Of a stretch of 64,000 nt of DNA, positions 35,497-45,909 are shown piece by piece. The notes beneath the pieces were generated by a model, which searched no databases, was not told where the DNA came from, and was given only the letters and a program-made list of their open reading frames with translations. Source of the stretch: Chaetoderma sp. LZ-2023a (Eukaryota > Mollusca > Caudofoveata > Chaetodermatida > Chaetodermatidae); the NCBI GenBank assembly GCA_034401795.1, contig CM067370.1, positions 102,800,028 to 102,864,027 of the forward strand, given 5' to 3'. The position numbers and the translations under genes are program-made. The first letter of the stretch is position 1. The number at the start of each line of letters is the position of its first letter.

Positions 35497-35838
35497 GTGG
35501 ACAAATTAGAACTTTCAATTGCCAGTGGGAAAGCATTTCCACTATTACAAGTCAAGTGTCGGTTCGTGCCACCCTCTGATGATCCGGCATTTCAAAAAGA
35601 GTGGAACCAGCAAATCAGCGACACCAGTCTACACTTGATTGGTCAATTACTAGAATTTCTGCGAACCTGTGCAGGTACACTCACAGAACACATGAGACGG
35701 GTCAAGGCAGGGTTCAAAGCCGCTTCCCAGGATGATGACGTACAAAAATGTAGTACTAGAAGCAGAATGAGAAGTCCGGTCCACCATCCTGAAATTCAGG
35801 GACAGATCCACGAGCCCACCCCATCGTCAACGCGCTGA
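35497..35838 (+). CDS. Unrecognised open frame, 113 codons, intronic
   Basis: The product reads as a plausible structured protein (DPAFQKEWNQQISDTSLHL, then LLEFLRTCAGTLTEHMRRV) with a basic, Ser/Pro-rich tail. It is not low complexity. I recognise no family, and flanking frames look degraded. It lies in the proposed intron 1 on the host gene strand. It could be a remnant of a mobile element protein or of a processed gene copy. No splice evidence ties it to the methyltransferase. Confidence 0.3.
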   Translation: MDKLELSIASGKAFPLLQVKCRFVPPSDDPAFQKEWNQQISDTSLHLIGQLLEFLRTCAGTLTEHMRRVKAGFKAASQDDDVQKCSTRSRMRSPVHHPEIQGQIHEPTPSSTR

Positions 35839-36419
35839 AGGCACATTCCAACCCAAACAGAGGACACAGAAGAGACGGCCTGAGAAGATGAATAGAAGTA
35901 ATGAGGGTCCCACTATATGGGACAAATCCAGAAAAACAGCAAAATCTTTGAGACACTGAACAAGGTCTCTGTTGAAATAGTTAGAACGCTTTAATGTTAT
36001 ATTCAAACATTAAGCTATCAACACTTATTTTTTTTATCTATAAACGTAATGCCAACAAAGTTTGCACACTGTGATCGAACCAAACATGGGCAGATTACAC
36101 TCATACCTTAATAAAATTCCTCAAGAGGCCACGCCTCAAACTACACTTTGAACACCCATCGTTTCTATGGAGTAATGATGAAAGCAATGTTTCAATGGTG
36201 GGCACCCCGTACACGTACCACCACCAGTCTCCATATACACAGAGATGCAGAAAATTTAAACCACCAAACCAATGTGCACCACCACCTGGCAAAGATCAAG
36301 TTTTAGACACTTTCATCGAAAGAAAAGTGTTGATTATGTTGTCCCCCCATTCATGCACATGCATGTTTCTGTGTGTTTGTGTGTGCATGTGTACGTCTGT
36401 GTGTCTGTGTGGGCAACTG

Positions 36420-36950
36420 GAATTAAACCAAATTTGGTATGTGGTTACCCATATTATAAGAGAGTGCATGAGGAAACCCCCAAGGTTTTTAGGAGGGTGG
36501 TTGCGGGTTGGTTAAAAGGTCAAATTGATTGTAATGAAACTCCTCAGAAACTGTAAAGAGGGAATTCAAGAAAATCTGGTATGTAAGTTACACATATGAT
36601 TGTGGAGCGCATGAAGACATTTACATTTGGCTCCGCCCCCATGGTGTGGGTTTGGATCGAAAGTTCAAGAAATTTATCGCATCGCAACTCCTGTGAAACG
36701 GGTGGACAGAATTCAACCAAATTTGGTATGTGCGCTATCCATATTATTGCAGACTCCAAGAGGACATATACATTTGGCTCCATCCCAGTGGGGTGGAATG
36801 GGGTCAAAAGGTCAGGAAATTGATTGTAACGCAACTCCTCTGAAGCCGTTGGATGGAATTCAACCAAATTTGGTATGTAAGGTACCGACATATGAGTGCT
36901 GAGTGGAAGAGACATTTACATTTAGCTCCGCCCCCAGGGGATCAAAATGT
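36420..36950 (+). repeat. Satellite block, ~145-bp units (CCAAATTTGGTATGTG)
   Basis: Units near 36428, 36565, 36713 and 36858 share GAATTCAACCAAATTTGGTA, then ACATTTACATTTGGCTCC, then GATTGTAACGCAACTCC. Related to the block at 13.6-14.05 kb. Frames open in both strands here are shadows. Confidence 0.75.
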
Positions 36951-37009
36951 CAAAGCGGTGAACGCGGTGATTTGAGATGACACATCATCGACTGATGAAT
37001 CTGCTTAAT

Positions 37010-37165
37010 CCTCAAATTTATTCAAGAAAATTTCAATATTTTCATAGAAAATATTGATTTGCATACCAAGAGAAGACTATTTTTGAAGATTTATCATTGG
37101 AATGACTGGCTCACAAATGGACCACTGCAGAAGCCGTCTTTGGCCATTTTGAGTGTTAAATGGTT
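37010..37165. repeat. Hairpin family A, partial copy
   Basis: Left arm only (TTCAAGAAAATTTC, GACTATTTTTGAAGATTTA, TGGAATGACTGGCTC) followed directly by the right outer flank (GACCACTGCAGAAGCC). The right palindrome arm is lost. Confidence 0.65.
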
Positions 37166-37303
37166 TCAGAATGTATCTTCATTCTCATAAATAGCTACTC
37201 TAAAATCACATGGCTATTGCTGTTGAAACAAAGTGGATTGTCTAGTGCATAATGTGAGAGTAAAGATCACTAATCATATATCGTTATATTAATTATTTTT
37301 CAG

Positions 37304-37829
37304 TGTTTGTGCCAGTACTCAGTATAAGTCAAGAAAGATATGCTGTTCAACAAGAAAGATGAATAAACATTTGTTTGAAGGTGATCAGCATGCCGGCCTG
37401 TATTCACATTATAGACCCATGTATGGTGCTGATGTTTACTCAGCGATCGTTGATTTTTGTTATGAGGGAGAGTGTGGTTTTAACATGGCTGTTGATGTTG
37501 CGTGTGGCACTGGACAAAGTACTTTCCCGCTCAGTGAATATTTCAAAAATGTGATAGGTATGGATACCAGTGAAGCCCAAATAAAAGAGGCTTTGAAATG
37601 TAGTAATAATAATCATATTAAATTTCTAGTCGGTCAAGCTGAGGATTTGACTTTCCTTGAATCGTGTAGTGTGGACTTGTTGACAGCTGCACAAGCAATG
37701 CATTGGTTTGATTTACATAAGTTTTTCGCTGAAGTGAATCGTGTTTTAAAACCAGGTGCCACTGTAGCTGTGTATGGTTACAGTGTATGGAAGCTGGATA
37801 ATAGCACAGCCCAGCAATATATTCATGAT
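37304..37829 (+). CDS. SAM-dependent methyltransferase, exon 2 (catalytic domain)
   Basis: This is the catalytic exon of a class I S-adenosylmethionine-dependent methyltransferase. The first methionine of the conserved protein is at 37359, with 157 codons from there to the donor GTAAGG at 37830. Residue numbers count from that methionine. N-terminal YSHYRPMYG (15-23) is typical of this subfamily. Motif I, the AdoMet-binding AVDVACGTGQST, is at 44-55. VIGMDTSEAQI (65-75) holds the acidic residue that usually contacts the ribose. VGQAEDLTF follows at 91-99. Motif IV region SVDLLTAAQAMHWFD is at 104-118 and EVNRVLKPGATVAVYGY at 125-141. AQAMHWFD is characteristic of the putative methyltransferase/trans-aconitate methyltransferase-like group; the acceptor substrate cannot be read from sequence. 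The acceptor TATTTTTCAG ends at 37303. The phase at the donor is 0. Confidence 0.9.
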
Positions 37830-37860
37830 GTAAGGTACAGTGCTATATTATTATGAAAAT

Positions 37861-38290
37861 TTATCATTATTAGCTCACCTGTCCTGAAAGGCCAAGTGGG
37901 CTTTTGCCATGTGGGCCTTCCGTTGTCCATCCTGTCTGTCTGTCATGCATCCATCTGTCGTCAACTGTTCCTTTCAACATCATCTCAGGAACCACTTGGC
38001 TGATTTCAAACAAATTTGTCAGGAAGCATCCTTTGGTCATAGAGGTCCAAAATTGTTAAAATGAAGCTGATTGGTCGATTTGAGTGGTGGCCATCTTGAA
38101 TTTTGCGTTATTATTAGAAACACATTTAAACTTCTCCAAAACAACTTGGTCAATTGATTTGAAACTCAAGAACGTTTATCTCAGCCAATGGGCGTTAGAA
38201 GTTTTTTCAAGTGAACCTGATTGGTTGATCTGTCTGGTAGCCATCTTGAATTACCTAGTTTTCACAAAAACAACTTCCACAGATTGGCGC
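37861..38290 (+). repeat. TTAGCTCACCTG-started repeat
   Basis: Begins ATTATTAGCTCACCTGTCCT and contains two diverged units with TGATTGGT(C/T)GAT and GGCCATCTTGAATT. The start motif resembles the repeats at 15026 and 8030, and the content resembles common dispersed invertebrate repeats. Frames inside are not genes. Confidence 0.55.
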
Positions 38291-38404
38291 TGAATCGCTG
38301 AATTAATTGGGTCGAATTGTGGTGTATATACTTGTAATTAGGAACTAACGGTTATTAAATTCTGTTCACGGTAAGTTGATATGTAAAAAAACGTCCATCT
38401 CCAC

Positions 38405-38908
38405 TTGGCCGATTTCCGTAGCTATGTCTGCCTTAAGTGCACGTCATGCACACAGAAGAACATGTGTGAGTGGTGTAAGGGATGGTGTCCTTTGGTTTCG
38501 ACTATTTCTTTCAAGGCCAGCGCTAAGTCCGGTTTGGCCTCTGATCCCTCTCCTTGTGCTGCCTCAAAAGGAAAATCTCCTGCTTCTGTAAAGGTAGCAG
38601 AAGGGGTCCCTCAGTCTAGGGCGACCGAGGTCCCGGATGACGCTGTATTAGCTTTATTTGAGAGATTTGAATCCTTTGCGACTGTACTCTCTCAATCACT
38701 AGATGATCAGATTAACTCGCCTATTCAGAAGTCTCATAATTTAGTATCGTCTGAAGGTTCTTCGGGCGATGGAGAGCTTTTGAAAGTTAGAGATAGGAAG
38801 TGGGGGAAACTGGTTTCCCTTACTTCACATCAAGAAAATACCCTTTCGAATGGGAAGAAATTGAAAAGGAAAAATCGCAAAGAGACATCGGAAGGCCGGT
38901 CTGGCTAG
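38405..38908 (+). pseudogene. DIRS Gag-like region (fossil)
   Basis: The product starts MADFRSYVCLKCTSCTQKN and has a Cys cluster (CLKCTSC, then CEWCKGWC), followed by a Ser/Pro-rich linker and an acidic helix (DDAVLALFERFESFATVL). This order is typical of the first protein of DIRS-like elements. It would bind RNA or form particles. Treated as part of a fossil. Confidence 0.6.
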
Positions 38909-39734
38909 TCTCAGCTTTTGGATGGAAAAGACTTGGAGTTGCAAGCAGTGCATAATTCTCCAGTCTTAAAAACCCATGGAAGTCTTTGGGCTGGGCACTC
39001 TGACAGATCTTCAGTGTCCCAAGCAGTGGTACCAAGCATTCAGTTTGGCTCTTCGGGCATTCAGACCGAAGGATTAGAGCGGCATTCGCATGTAAGTAGT
39101 CTTTTAAATCATTTAACCCCACATTTAGCACCAGAAAAAGATTTTCCCCTTTTGATGCCTCCTACAGCCAATACCATTGATATTTACTCTTAACCAGGTT
39201 TCTGGATAGAGTTACCTCCCTTATCTCAATCAATCTGAACCTGAAACCAGTCTTATTAGCTCTCCTCAGTGATACATACTGGTTACCAGTAAACAAATCT
39301 AATTCACTTTCAATTTTCTTAACAGAAACCAAAAATTCTCAAATCATTCCCATGCGGGGTGAATGAGGCCGGGTCATAGTGATTGAACGGTAAGTATGTT
39401 TGGGTGATTAATAAAACTACAGACCATCCCACTAAAGGGGGTTTCTGTGGTCATTGTTATTACACCACACACATTTATACCGTTCAATCACTACTGCTAA
39501 ACCCGAAGAATTGGTCAGTGCCCCTAAAACACCAACTGGTGGGTGGAGATTTGAGAATCCTTAATAAAAGAAGTGAAAAATAATAACAACACAGGATAAT
39601 AATAACTCTATAAAATAGTGCAGATAAACCATTCACACTGTGATTAAAAATCAAATAAACTTAACGCAGTTAAATTAAATAATAATAAGAAATAAATCTC
39701 ACCAGTGTCTTCTTCTTCTTTTCAATCACAGGTA

Positions 39735-40766
39735 TCACACTTGGAGAGCCGTTCTCAAGATGAAATCTGTGGTTTTCTGCAGTTCTTCCACAGGCCCATA
39801 CAGCTTTTCAAGAAAAGAGGTTGACAAAGGCCAGATCTCTTCTCTCAGCAGCTGATATGTACTGCAACATTGAAGTATGTGCTCTGTGGTCTGTTCTGCT
39901 TCTCCACAAGGACAAGCGGGCGATGTCGTAAGGTGGAACCACCTGTACATGTGTTGGTTTAGTCTGTTATGTCCAGTTCTGAGACGAAAAATGGTCACTT
40001 GCTCTGGCCTCGAGAGATGATGGTAGGCATCTTCTGATTGAGGTGTTCTATAGAGTGACTTGATGATAGTCTTCATCTCTGTATGTGTAACCATGTTTTC
40101 TGTCTGATTCTCTTCTGCACCCACCTTTGCCATCTTGTCTGCTTCCTCATTTCCTTGGACTCCACAGTGTGAGGGGATCCACTGCAATGCTATCCGAAAG
40201 CATTTGATGGTTTGTAGTGCTTCTTCAAGTTGTGGCAGCTTACCTTTGGTGATAGCCTCAAGGACGGAATGGGCATCAGATAAAAGGACAATCTGTGCAA
40301 TAGGGTCTACTGTTCTGCTGATGGTATTAGCTGCATGGACCAGTGCTTCGACTTCAGCTCTGTAGTTTGTGCAGTGTTTGCCTGTCGGTATTGCAGCTGA
40401 CTCATGTCCGTTTGGATACTGTATGTGCAGTCCGGCACCTCCGCTCCTAATTGCATCTTTGGCTGATCCATCTGTGTAGATCCTTATCCATGTCTCCTGC
40501 GGGTACATTTCTTCCAGCATGGCAAGGGTCAGGGCCTTCTTGCTAACATCACTGTGTTCATCTTTGGTTGTGAGATGAGGTACAATGGTGCGAATAGCTA
40601 TGCTCTCTAGTTTGTTTTCCCAGGGTGGAGGATCAAGGGTGTGGTTTGGGTCTTCTATTTGTGCTGGCAACATTTCTTTGTGTTTCTTTTGAAGTACTTT
40701 TGTCTCTTTCACAAAACTTGGTCTTTTGAGTCTTCCTGATGGCAGCTGTGCTTGCCTGATCTTCAT
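39735..40766 (-). pseudogene. LINE C-terminal RNase H domain
   Basis: Carries type I RNase H blocks: IYTDGSAKDAIRSGGAGL (first catalytic Asp), NYRAEVEALVHAA (catalytic Glu), VLLSDAHSVLEAI (second Asp) and LQWIPSHCGVQGNEEADKMA (final His and Asp). It would remove the RNA strand during reverse transcription. A C-terminal Cys/His cluster, CPCGEAEQTTEHILQCC, follows, as in other LINEs of this group. The 343-codon frame is intact. Not a host gene: it is contiguous with the RT. Confidence 0.85.
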
Positions 40767-40773
40767 TGGGTGG

Positions 40774-41235
40774 TTATTGAACGATTAGAACTTTGCAGCT
40801 TGGATCAGGGTTGCATTCCCTTCCTTTACTAAGTGGGGGGATGCCTGCTGTCTGCTCCATTTCTTCTACTGGTGTTGATCTCATTCCACCAGTGATGATG
40901 CGCAGTGCTTGGTTTTGTACTCTGTCGAGGTTCTGTTGATGAGATTTAGCTGCTGTCATCCATGAGCTGGATCCATACTCAAGGTGTGGTCGTACGGCAC
41001 CTAGGTAGATGGTCTTGAGGATCCTTTCATTGGCACCCCACTTTGTTCCTGCCAGCTTCCTCATGATGTTTAGCTTTCTTCTGGCCTTTGCCTCTGCGTT
41101 CTGGATGTGCTCCTTCCATGTTAATCTTCTGTCATAGGTGACTCCCAGGTATGTCTGCTGGTCCTCGTACTCGAGTGGAGTACCGCCCAGTGTCAGATTG
41201 CCAACCTTGGTTTTGGTGGACAGTGAGAATAGCAT
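40774..41235 (-). pseudogene. LINE post-RT thumb/connector region
   Basis: Continues directly from the polymerase. EDQQTYLGVTYDRRLTWKEH and then IYLGAVRPHLEYGSSSWM are the usual pattern just after the RT core of LINE proteins with RNase H. The frame ends prematurely just before the RNase H region, which continues in another frame (39735-40766). Confidence 0.8.
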
Positions 41236-41239
41236 GGCT

Positions 41240-43379
41240 GATGATTTTTCTTTGTTAATGGTAATACATCAGCGATTGGCCCAAGCTGTAATTCTGTCCA
41301 AGGCGAGCTGCATTCTGTACTTGGCAGTCGTTGTGTACTCCTCGGTGCACCATAGTACGAGGTCATCTGCATAGAGGGCTGCTTGGGTCCCATTGGGCAG
41401 CTCTGCTACAATGTCATTAATGAAGGTCTGAACAGAGTTGGTGATAATACTCTGCCTTGTGGTACCCCTTGTCTCAGCAATACATTCTGTCCAGATGGTC
41501 CATCCACCAGCACCCTAGCTCTGCGATTGTGTAGGTATGACTTGGTCCATCGGAACATGTTGCCACCGATGCCTGTGCGCCGGAGCTTCACGAGGAGGCC
41601 ATCCTTCCACACCTTGTCAAATGCCTTCTGCAGATCGATAAAGGCAGCTAGCATCACCTTCTTGGCTTGAAAAGTGCCCTCTATGACCTGTGCAAGATGT
41701 GTTGTTTGATCTTCTGTTCTCCTGTATCTTCTGAAGCCAGCCTGCTCTGAAACTATAGTGTTCTCCGACTCCAGGTACCACTGCAACCGCTGGTTGACGA
41801 TGCGCTCCATGGTCTTGCATATGCAGCTTGTAAGACTGATAGGATGGTAGCTCAGCACTTTCGTCTTGTTCTTCCCTTTTTTCAGAATAGGAGTCATTCT
41901 GGCTTCCTTCCAGCACTGAGGAACCTCTCCATTGGTCCAACTGAGATTAAAGATATCTAGCAACTTGCAGAGAGATGCATTACCAAGATGTTGGATCATT
42001 TCATTCGTAATGCCATCTGGCCCGGGAGATTTCTCCTTCTTCAGTTGGCGGATAGACTTCTTCAGTTCTGCTAAATTAATGTCAACTTTCATTGCATCGT
42101 GAGTGTTGGTGTCTGTTCTTTCCTTTTGCTCTTTTCTAACCTCTTTTTGATGCATTCGTGGTATAGAAATGTTGCTTTCTTTTGCATATGCCTTCGCAAA
42201 GGCATCTGCAGCCATCTTTCCTGACAGTGTTTGTCCATCTTCTTCAAGAGTAATCTTCTCTCCCCCGACACCCTCATCATTCAGTGCTTTAGTCAGTCTC
42301 CATAGCTTTGTTGTGTCTCTCTCTAAATTAAACCCTGCCGTCTTTTCCCTCCAGCTTCTTCTTTTGGCCTCCAGCTTGGTCTTTAGATACCTGGCTTTAG
42401 TTTGTTGTAGTGTGAACTGGTTTTCATGACAGGGATTACCCTCTGCATCTTCTCTGGCCTTGTCTAGTTTATCATGTGCTGCTTGCAGTTCTGTTGTCCA
42501 GTAGGGGCGGTAGTTTTTCCTGAACCCTCGAGGAATCGCTTCGTTGGCAGCCTTGAGGATACTTGAATTAAATTCCTTGACCGCATTGTTGATGTTTCTC
42601 CCTTCTACTGCTATATTTTGGGTAAGCTCATTGGAACGAATGCCGAACAGACTCCAATTTGCCTTTTTGTGGTTCCACCTTGGATGTTGAGGTGAACTTG
42701 TTGAAATACTTCCAGAAAGAGAGAGGAGGACTGGGCAGTGGTCGCTTCCTCCTAACTGCGAGCCAACCACTCTACTGAGGTTTCTGTGAATGTCTTCTGT
42801 ACAAAATTCCAAGTCCGGCATTGTTGTTGAGTGCCACCGGCGCGAGTAGAAGGTAGGCTGATCTGTGGGATCGTTGACAAGTAAAAGGAGCTTTTCATCT
42901 TGCCATGCTTCAATGTCTTCTCCTCGTTTATCAAGTGTTCTGTATCCCCATCTCTGAGACTGGCTATTAAAGTCTCCCGCAATGAGGAAGTGGCAGTCCA
43001 GGACCTGGATTGTGTCAAGTGAGAGATTCTTGTCATTAGGGCAGTAATAATTGACAATGTCCATCACAGAGTTGCTGGTTGTTACCTTGATCTTGATATA
43101 TTCTGCCTCTTCCATAAACGTTTTGATCTGGCTGGCGTTCACGCTGTTTCGGACCAAGGTGATCACCCCGCCTCTCTTTCTTTCTTCCTTTTCGATCACA
43201 CCGGAAAATCTGGTAACCTCTGATCTTAAATGGTTTTCCTTCTTGTAGGTGTGTCTCTTGGATGCAGCAGATATCAATGTTGTTTTCGTACAGGAACTGT
43301 TCGAGCTCTGATTTCTTGTTGGTAACCCCTTCTGCGTTCCAGTGCATGATGTTGATACTGGTGTCATACGGACCGACAT
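41240..43379 (-). pseudogene. LINE endonuclease and reverse transcriptase
   Basis: Endonuclease domain: INIMHWNAEGVTNKKSELE near the start, CCIQETHLQEG, then FLIAGDFNSQSQRWG near 42.97 kb and GGSDHCPVLLSL near 42.74 kb. These are the catalytic blocks of an APE-type nuclease that nicks target DNA. Reverse transcriptase: KEKSPGPDGITNEMIQHL near 42.02 kb, FIDLQKAFDKVWKDG near 41.63 kb, GVPQG near 41.47 kb and the catalytic YADD at 41362-41373. The first ~60 endonuclease codons lie in a different frame from the rest, and YADD lies in another frame again. A TGA follows ITAWANR. The product is inactive as it stands. Confidence 0.85.
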
Positions 43380-43764
43380 TCTCAATGAGAATGGTGAGAA
43401 CTGCTTGGAAGATGAGTTTCGGCTTGTTTGGATAAAACAGTAATATTTCTTTAAAAAATGAAGCCGCTGGACTCTGATCTTTAAGATAGGATATAAAAGT
43501 AGATTCGGATTTCCATCCAGCAACCTGCATTATCTCATCTATGGAGGATCCGGCGAAAAGGGCAAAAGAAGTATCCATGCCACGAACAGCATGTGCTTTT
43601 ACATTAGCTAACTGCTTGTCTCCTGAGGAAGCGAGTTCATGACAAATTTTGATGGTGTCACAAATCCAATGAGCTATAGTTTGTTTAGACACTGGTCTTG
43701 CTACTTCTTCCGCATAAGTAACCCATAGGTGTGAAGGATGTAGCCGGACAGGGGTTAGATTCAT
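43380..43764 (-). pseudogene. DIRS tyrosine recombinase remnant, minus copy (fossil)
   Basis: Contains SHLWVTYAEEVARPVSKQ, VKAHAVRGMDTSFALFAG and VAGWKSESTFISYLKDQ, the C-terminal catalytic region of a DIRS-type tyrosine recombinase. The AH..RG pattern and the AGW...F..YL pattern are the usual blocks. It runs straight into the LINE insertion. Part of a fossil. Confidence 0.8.
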
Positions 43765-43789
43765 GCTCTTTCTGCTGAAGATGATAGGT

Positions 43790-44395
43790 TTCAGGTGGTT
43801 GGAGATGGTTTAGTCCTTTATCCTAGAAGAGATTTTTTATCTAAGACTCAATCTAGTCTTCATCCTGCTAAGCCGATTATTCTTAAAAGGTTAACTTCTT
43901 TTTAGCCATCCGACACGCTCTGGTGTCCGGTCAGAGCATTAATGACTTATACAACTAGAACTAATTTTAAAAGGACGGATTCTTCTCACCTATGGGTTAC
44001 TTATGCGGAAGAAGTAGCTAGACTGGCATCTAAACAAACTATAGCTCGTTGGATTTGTGATACCATCAAAATTTGTCACTGCCTCACTTCCTCAGGAGAC
44101 AAACAGTTAGCTAATGTAAAAGCACATGATGTTCATGGCATGGATACTTCTTTTGCCCTTTTCGTCGGATCCTCCATAGATGAGATAATGCAGGTTGCTG
44201 GATGGAAATCTGAATCTACTTTTATATCCTATCTTAAAGATCAGAGTCCAGCAGCCTCATTTTTTTTAGAAATATTACTGTTTTAACCAAACAAGCCGAA
44301 ACTCATCTTCCAAGCACTTCTCACCATTCTCATTGAGAGTGACTGTCTGTAAAACACTGGTGAGATTTATTTCTTCTTCTTATTTAATTTAAGTA
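43790..44395 (+). pseudogene. DIRS tyrosine recombinase remnant, plus copy (fossil)
   Basis: Repeats the minus copy with few differences over SHLWVTYAEEVAR to SYLKDQSPAASFF and extends further N-terminally (VLYPRRDFLSKTQSSLHPAK). The downstream ACTGGTGAGATTTATTTC is also shared with the minus copy beyond the LINE. Part of a fossil. Confidence 0.8.
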
Positions 44396-44511
44396 GGTTG
44401 AATTGCGGAGACGCTCATAGAAAACTGCTAGGTTGCACAAATCTTGTTGGCATCTCTGTAGACGTACTCGGGTTGATCGCACCGTGAAAAGAAATGCGAA
44501 ATTAGAATCCA

Positions 44512-45909
44512 GTGAGGATCTCAGGTCACCAGTCAAATCTAGATTTCACTATGCCAAGTATAAATGACCCCACTCAACCACTGTGCTTTTTCTGTGACCA
44601 ACCGATAGAGCATGACTTTCATAGAGCCACAACAGCAAAATTTGACCAAAACATACGCAAAATGGTGACAGAACTGAGAGATACAAAACTTCTTGCGAAA
44701 ATGTCATCTGGAGACATGACAGCATTGGATGCTATTTACCACAAGACTTGTTTGACAAAACTATGCACACGACATAGATCTCTTTCGAGAAGTGAATCTG
44801 ATATTGCTGACGATATGAAACCTGACTCTGTTGCTCTTGCAGAGCTAATATCATACATGGACGATCGTCAAACCTCTGAGCATCCTATTGGCAGCATATT
44901 TAAGCTTTCTGATTTAACACGATTATACACTCGCTGTCTTGAACAACTTGCCTAGTAGGATTAACTCTACCAGGTTGAAGGAAAAGATCTTGTCGAAAAT
45001 GCCAAATGTGGAGTCAAACAAGAGTAACTATGAAGTGATTCTCACATTCAAGAAAGACATAGGTGATGCTCTATTACTAGCCACCAAAAATGATTCTGAT
45101 AGTGACGCAATTGCGTTGATGAGGGCAGCTCAAATAGTGCACAAAGAGATTTTTCAGATTAAGTATGATTGCAAGGGTTCACTTGATGCTGACCAGTATG
45201 ACAACTTGCCTCAATCACTTGTTACTTTAGTTCAGATGATACTTGGCGGTACCAACATTCATAATCAAAATGAGAATTCCCAAACTATCAAGGGGGAAGT
45301 GTCGTCATTGACCCAGCTACTCATCTTTAATGCCATTAAAAGAGCGTGTACAAGCAGTATGGGAACTCGCCATAATCCTGATCGTGAAACAGCATTGCCA
45401 CTCTACCTAGGCCTACTAATTCATGCCAAAGCGAGAAAGCGGGAGCTTGTGGAAGAACTCTTCGGACATGGACTTTCAGTATCCTATGATCGCGTCATGC
45501 AGCTCTCGACTGATGTAAGAAATAAGGCTATAGACATGTTTAAAAATGATGGGGTTGTTTGTCCGACTAACTTGCATGGTAATCTGTTGTAAAGGTTAAT
45601 GAGGCACGAAAATGGCTTTTCGCTTTTGGCAACAGGCAGCTAGAAAACATTCCTCCGACCAGTGCAGCTCTGCTGCAACACACCAAACGTGCTGCGTTCC
45701 AGGCAGGTCATCTTTGGGGCCAATCACTCCATGCAAATGCAAAAACGCCATCGCCAGCTGACTGGGGTTGGGTCAGAGATGGAGACACTTTGTCACCACA
45801 AAGGAGTTTGCTTGCAGACGCATCTAAGGCATGCCGGGAACTCGTGAAATGTGCTTGCAAAAGTAATTGCACTGGCAGATGCAAGTGCTATAAATCCAAT
45901 AATAATTGA
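44512..45909 (+). pseudogene. C2HC + TSO1-like CXC domain protein remnant, repeat-associated family
   Basis: Three pieces follow one another. 44512-44955 encodes an N-terminal zinc-binding-like module (CFFCDQPIEHDF, later AIYHKTCLTKLC). 44939-45592 encodes a helical region (LTQLLIFNAIKRACTSS, then ELFGHGLSVSYDRVMQLSTD). 45595-45909 encodes KRAAFQAGHLWGQ and a tesmin/TSO1-like CXC tail (CRELVKCACKSNCTGRCKCY). I recall full-length relatives as a multicopy 'uncharacterised' family in cnidarians, molluscs and amphioxus, with several hundred residues between the second and third pieces. So this copy has a frame change near 44945, another at ~45590 and a large internal deletion. Function unknown; possibly a host-derived or element-encoded DNA-binding protein. 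It lies in intron 2 on the host strand. Confidence 0.55.

Larger units (their letters stand above)
39709..43379 (-). mobile_element. LINE retrotransposon, ~3.7 kb, with endonuclease, RT and RNase H
   Basis: Transcription order on the minus strand is an APE-type endonuclease, then reverse transcriptase, then RNase H. The 5' edge is where the DIRS sequence TCTCAATGAG (43380) stops matching, and the 3' edge is at 39708/39709, where a short AAG-rich tail meets DIRS sequence. The RNase H at the C-terminus suggests the I/Nimb/Ingi group, but the clade is not settled. No ORF1 is present, so the copy is probably 5'-truncated just before the endonuclease. About four lesions: frame changes near 43.2, 41.41 and 40.77 kb and an in-frame stop near 41.27 kb. 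Otherwise well kept, so fairly young. Confidence 0.85.
38340..44395. mobile_element. DIRS-like tyrosine-recombinase retroelement fossil, composite
   Basis: A DIRS-type Gag-like region (about 38.4-38.9 kb, plus strand) and tyrosine recombinase remnants on both strands (about 43.4-43.76 kb minus and 43.8-44.29 kb plus) define it. The two recombinase segments are near-identical over much of their length and are arranged head to head, so part of the element is present as an inverted duplication. A LINE (39709-43379) is inserted in the minus-strand part. The plus copy's TGAGATTTATTTCTTCTTC (44352) matches the reverse complement of about 39690-39708. No reverse transcriptase of DIRS type is left. 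Broken, with many breaks and large losses, although the close match between recombinase copies suggests recent activity of the family. Confidence 0.75.

Noticed and set aside
36195-36915. Opposing ~100-codon frames on both strands
   Set aside because: They lie in the ~145-bp satellite and a GT-rich tract; both strands are open because of repeat composition.
37836-37843. Alternative donor GTACAG eight bases after the chosen exon 2 donor
   Set aside because: Its use would shift the frame into exon 3; the GTAAGG donor at 37830 is stronger and gives phase 0, which keeps the family pattern.
43036-43764. 242-codon frame joining recombinase and endonuclease sequence, as a possible fusion protein
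   Set aside because: It merely crosses the border between the DIRS fossil and the inserted LINE; the frame is open across the junction by chance.
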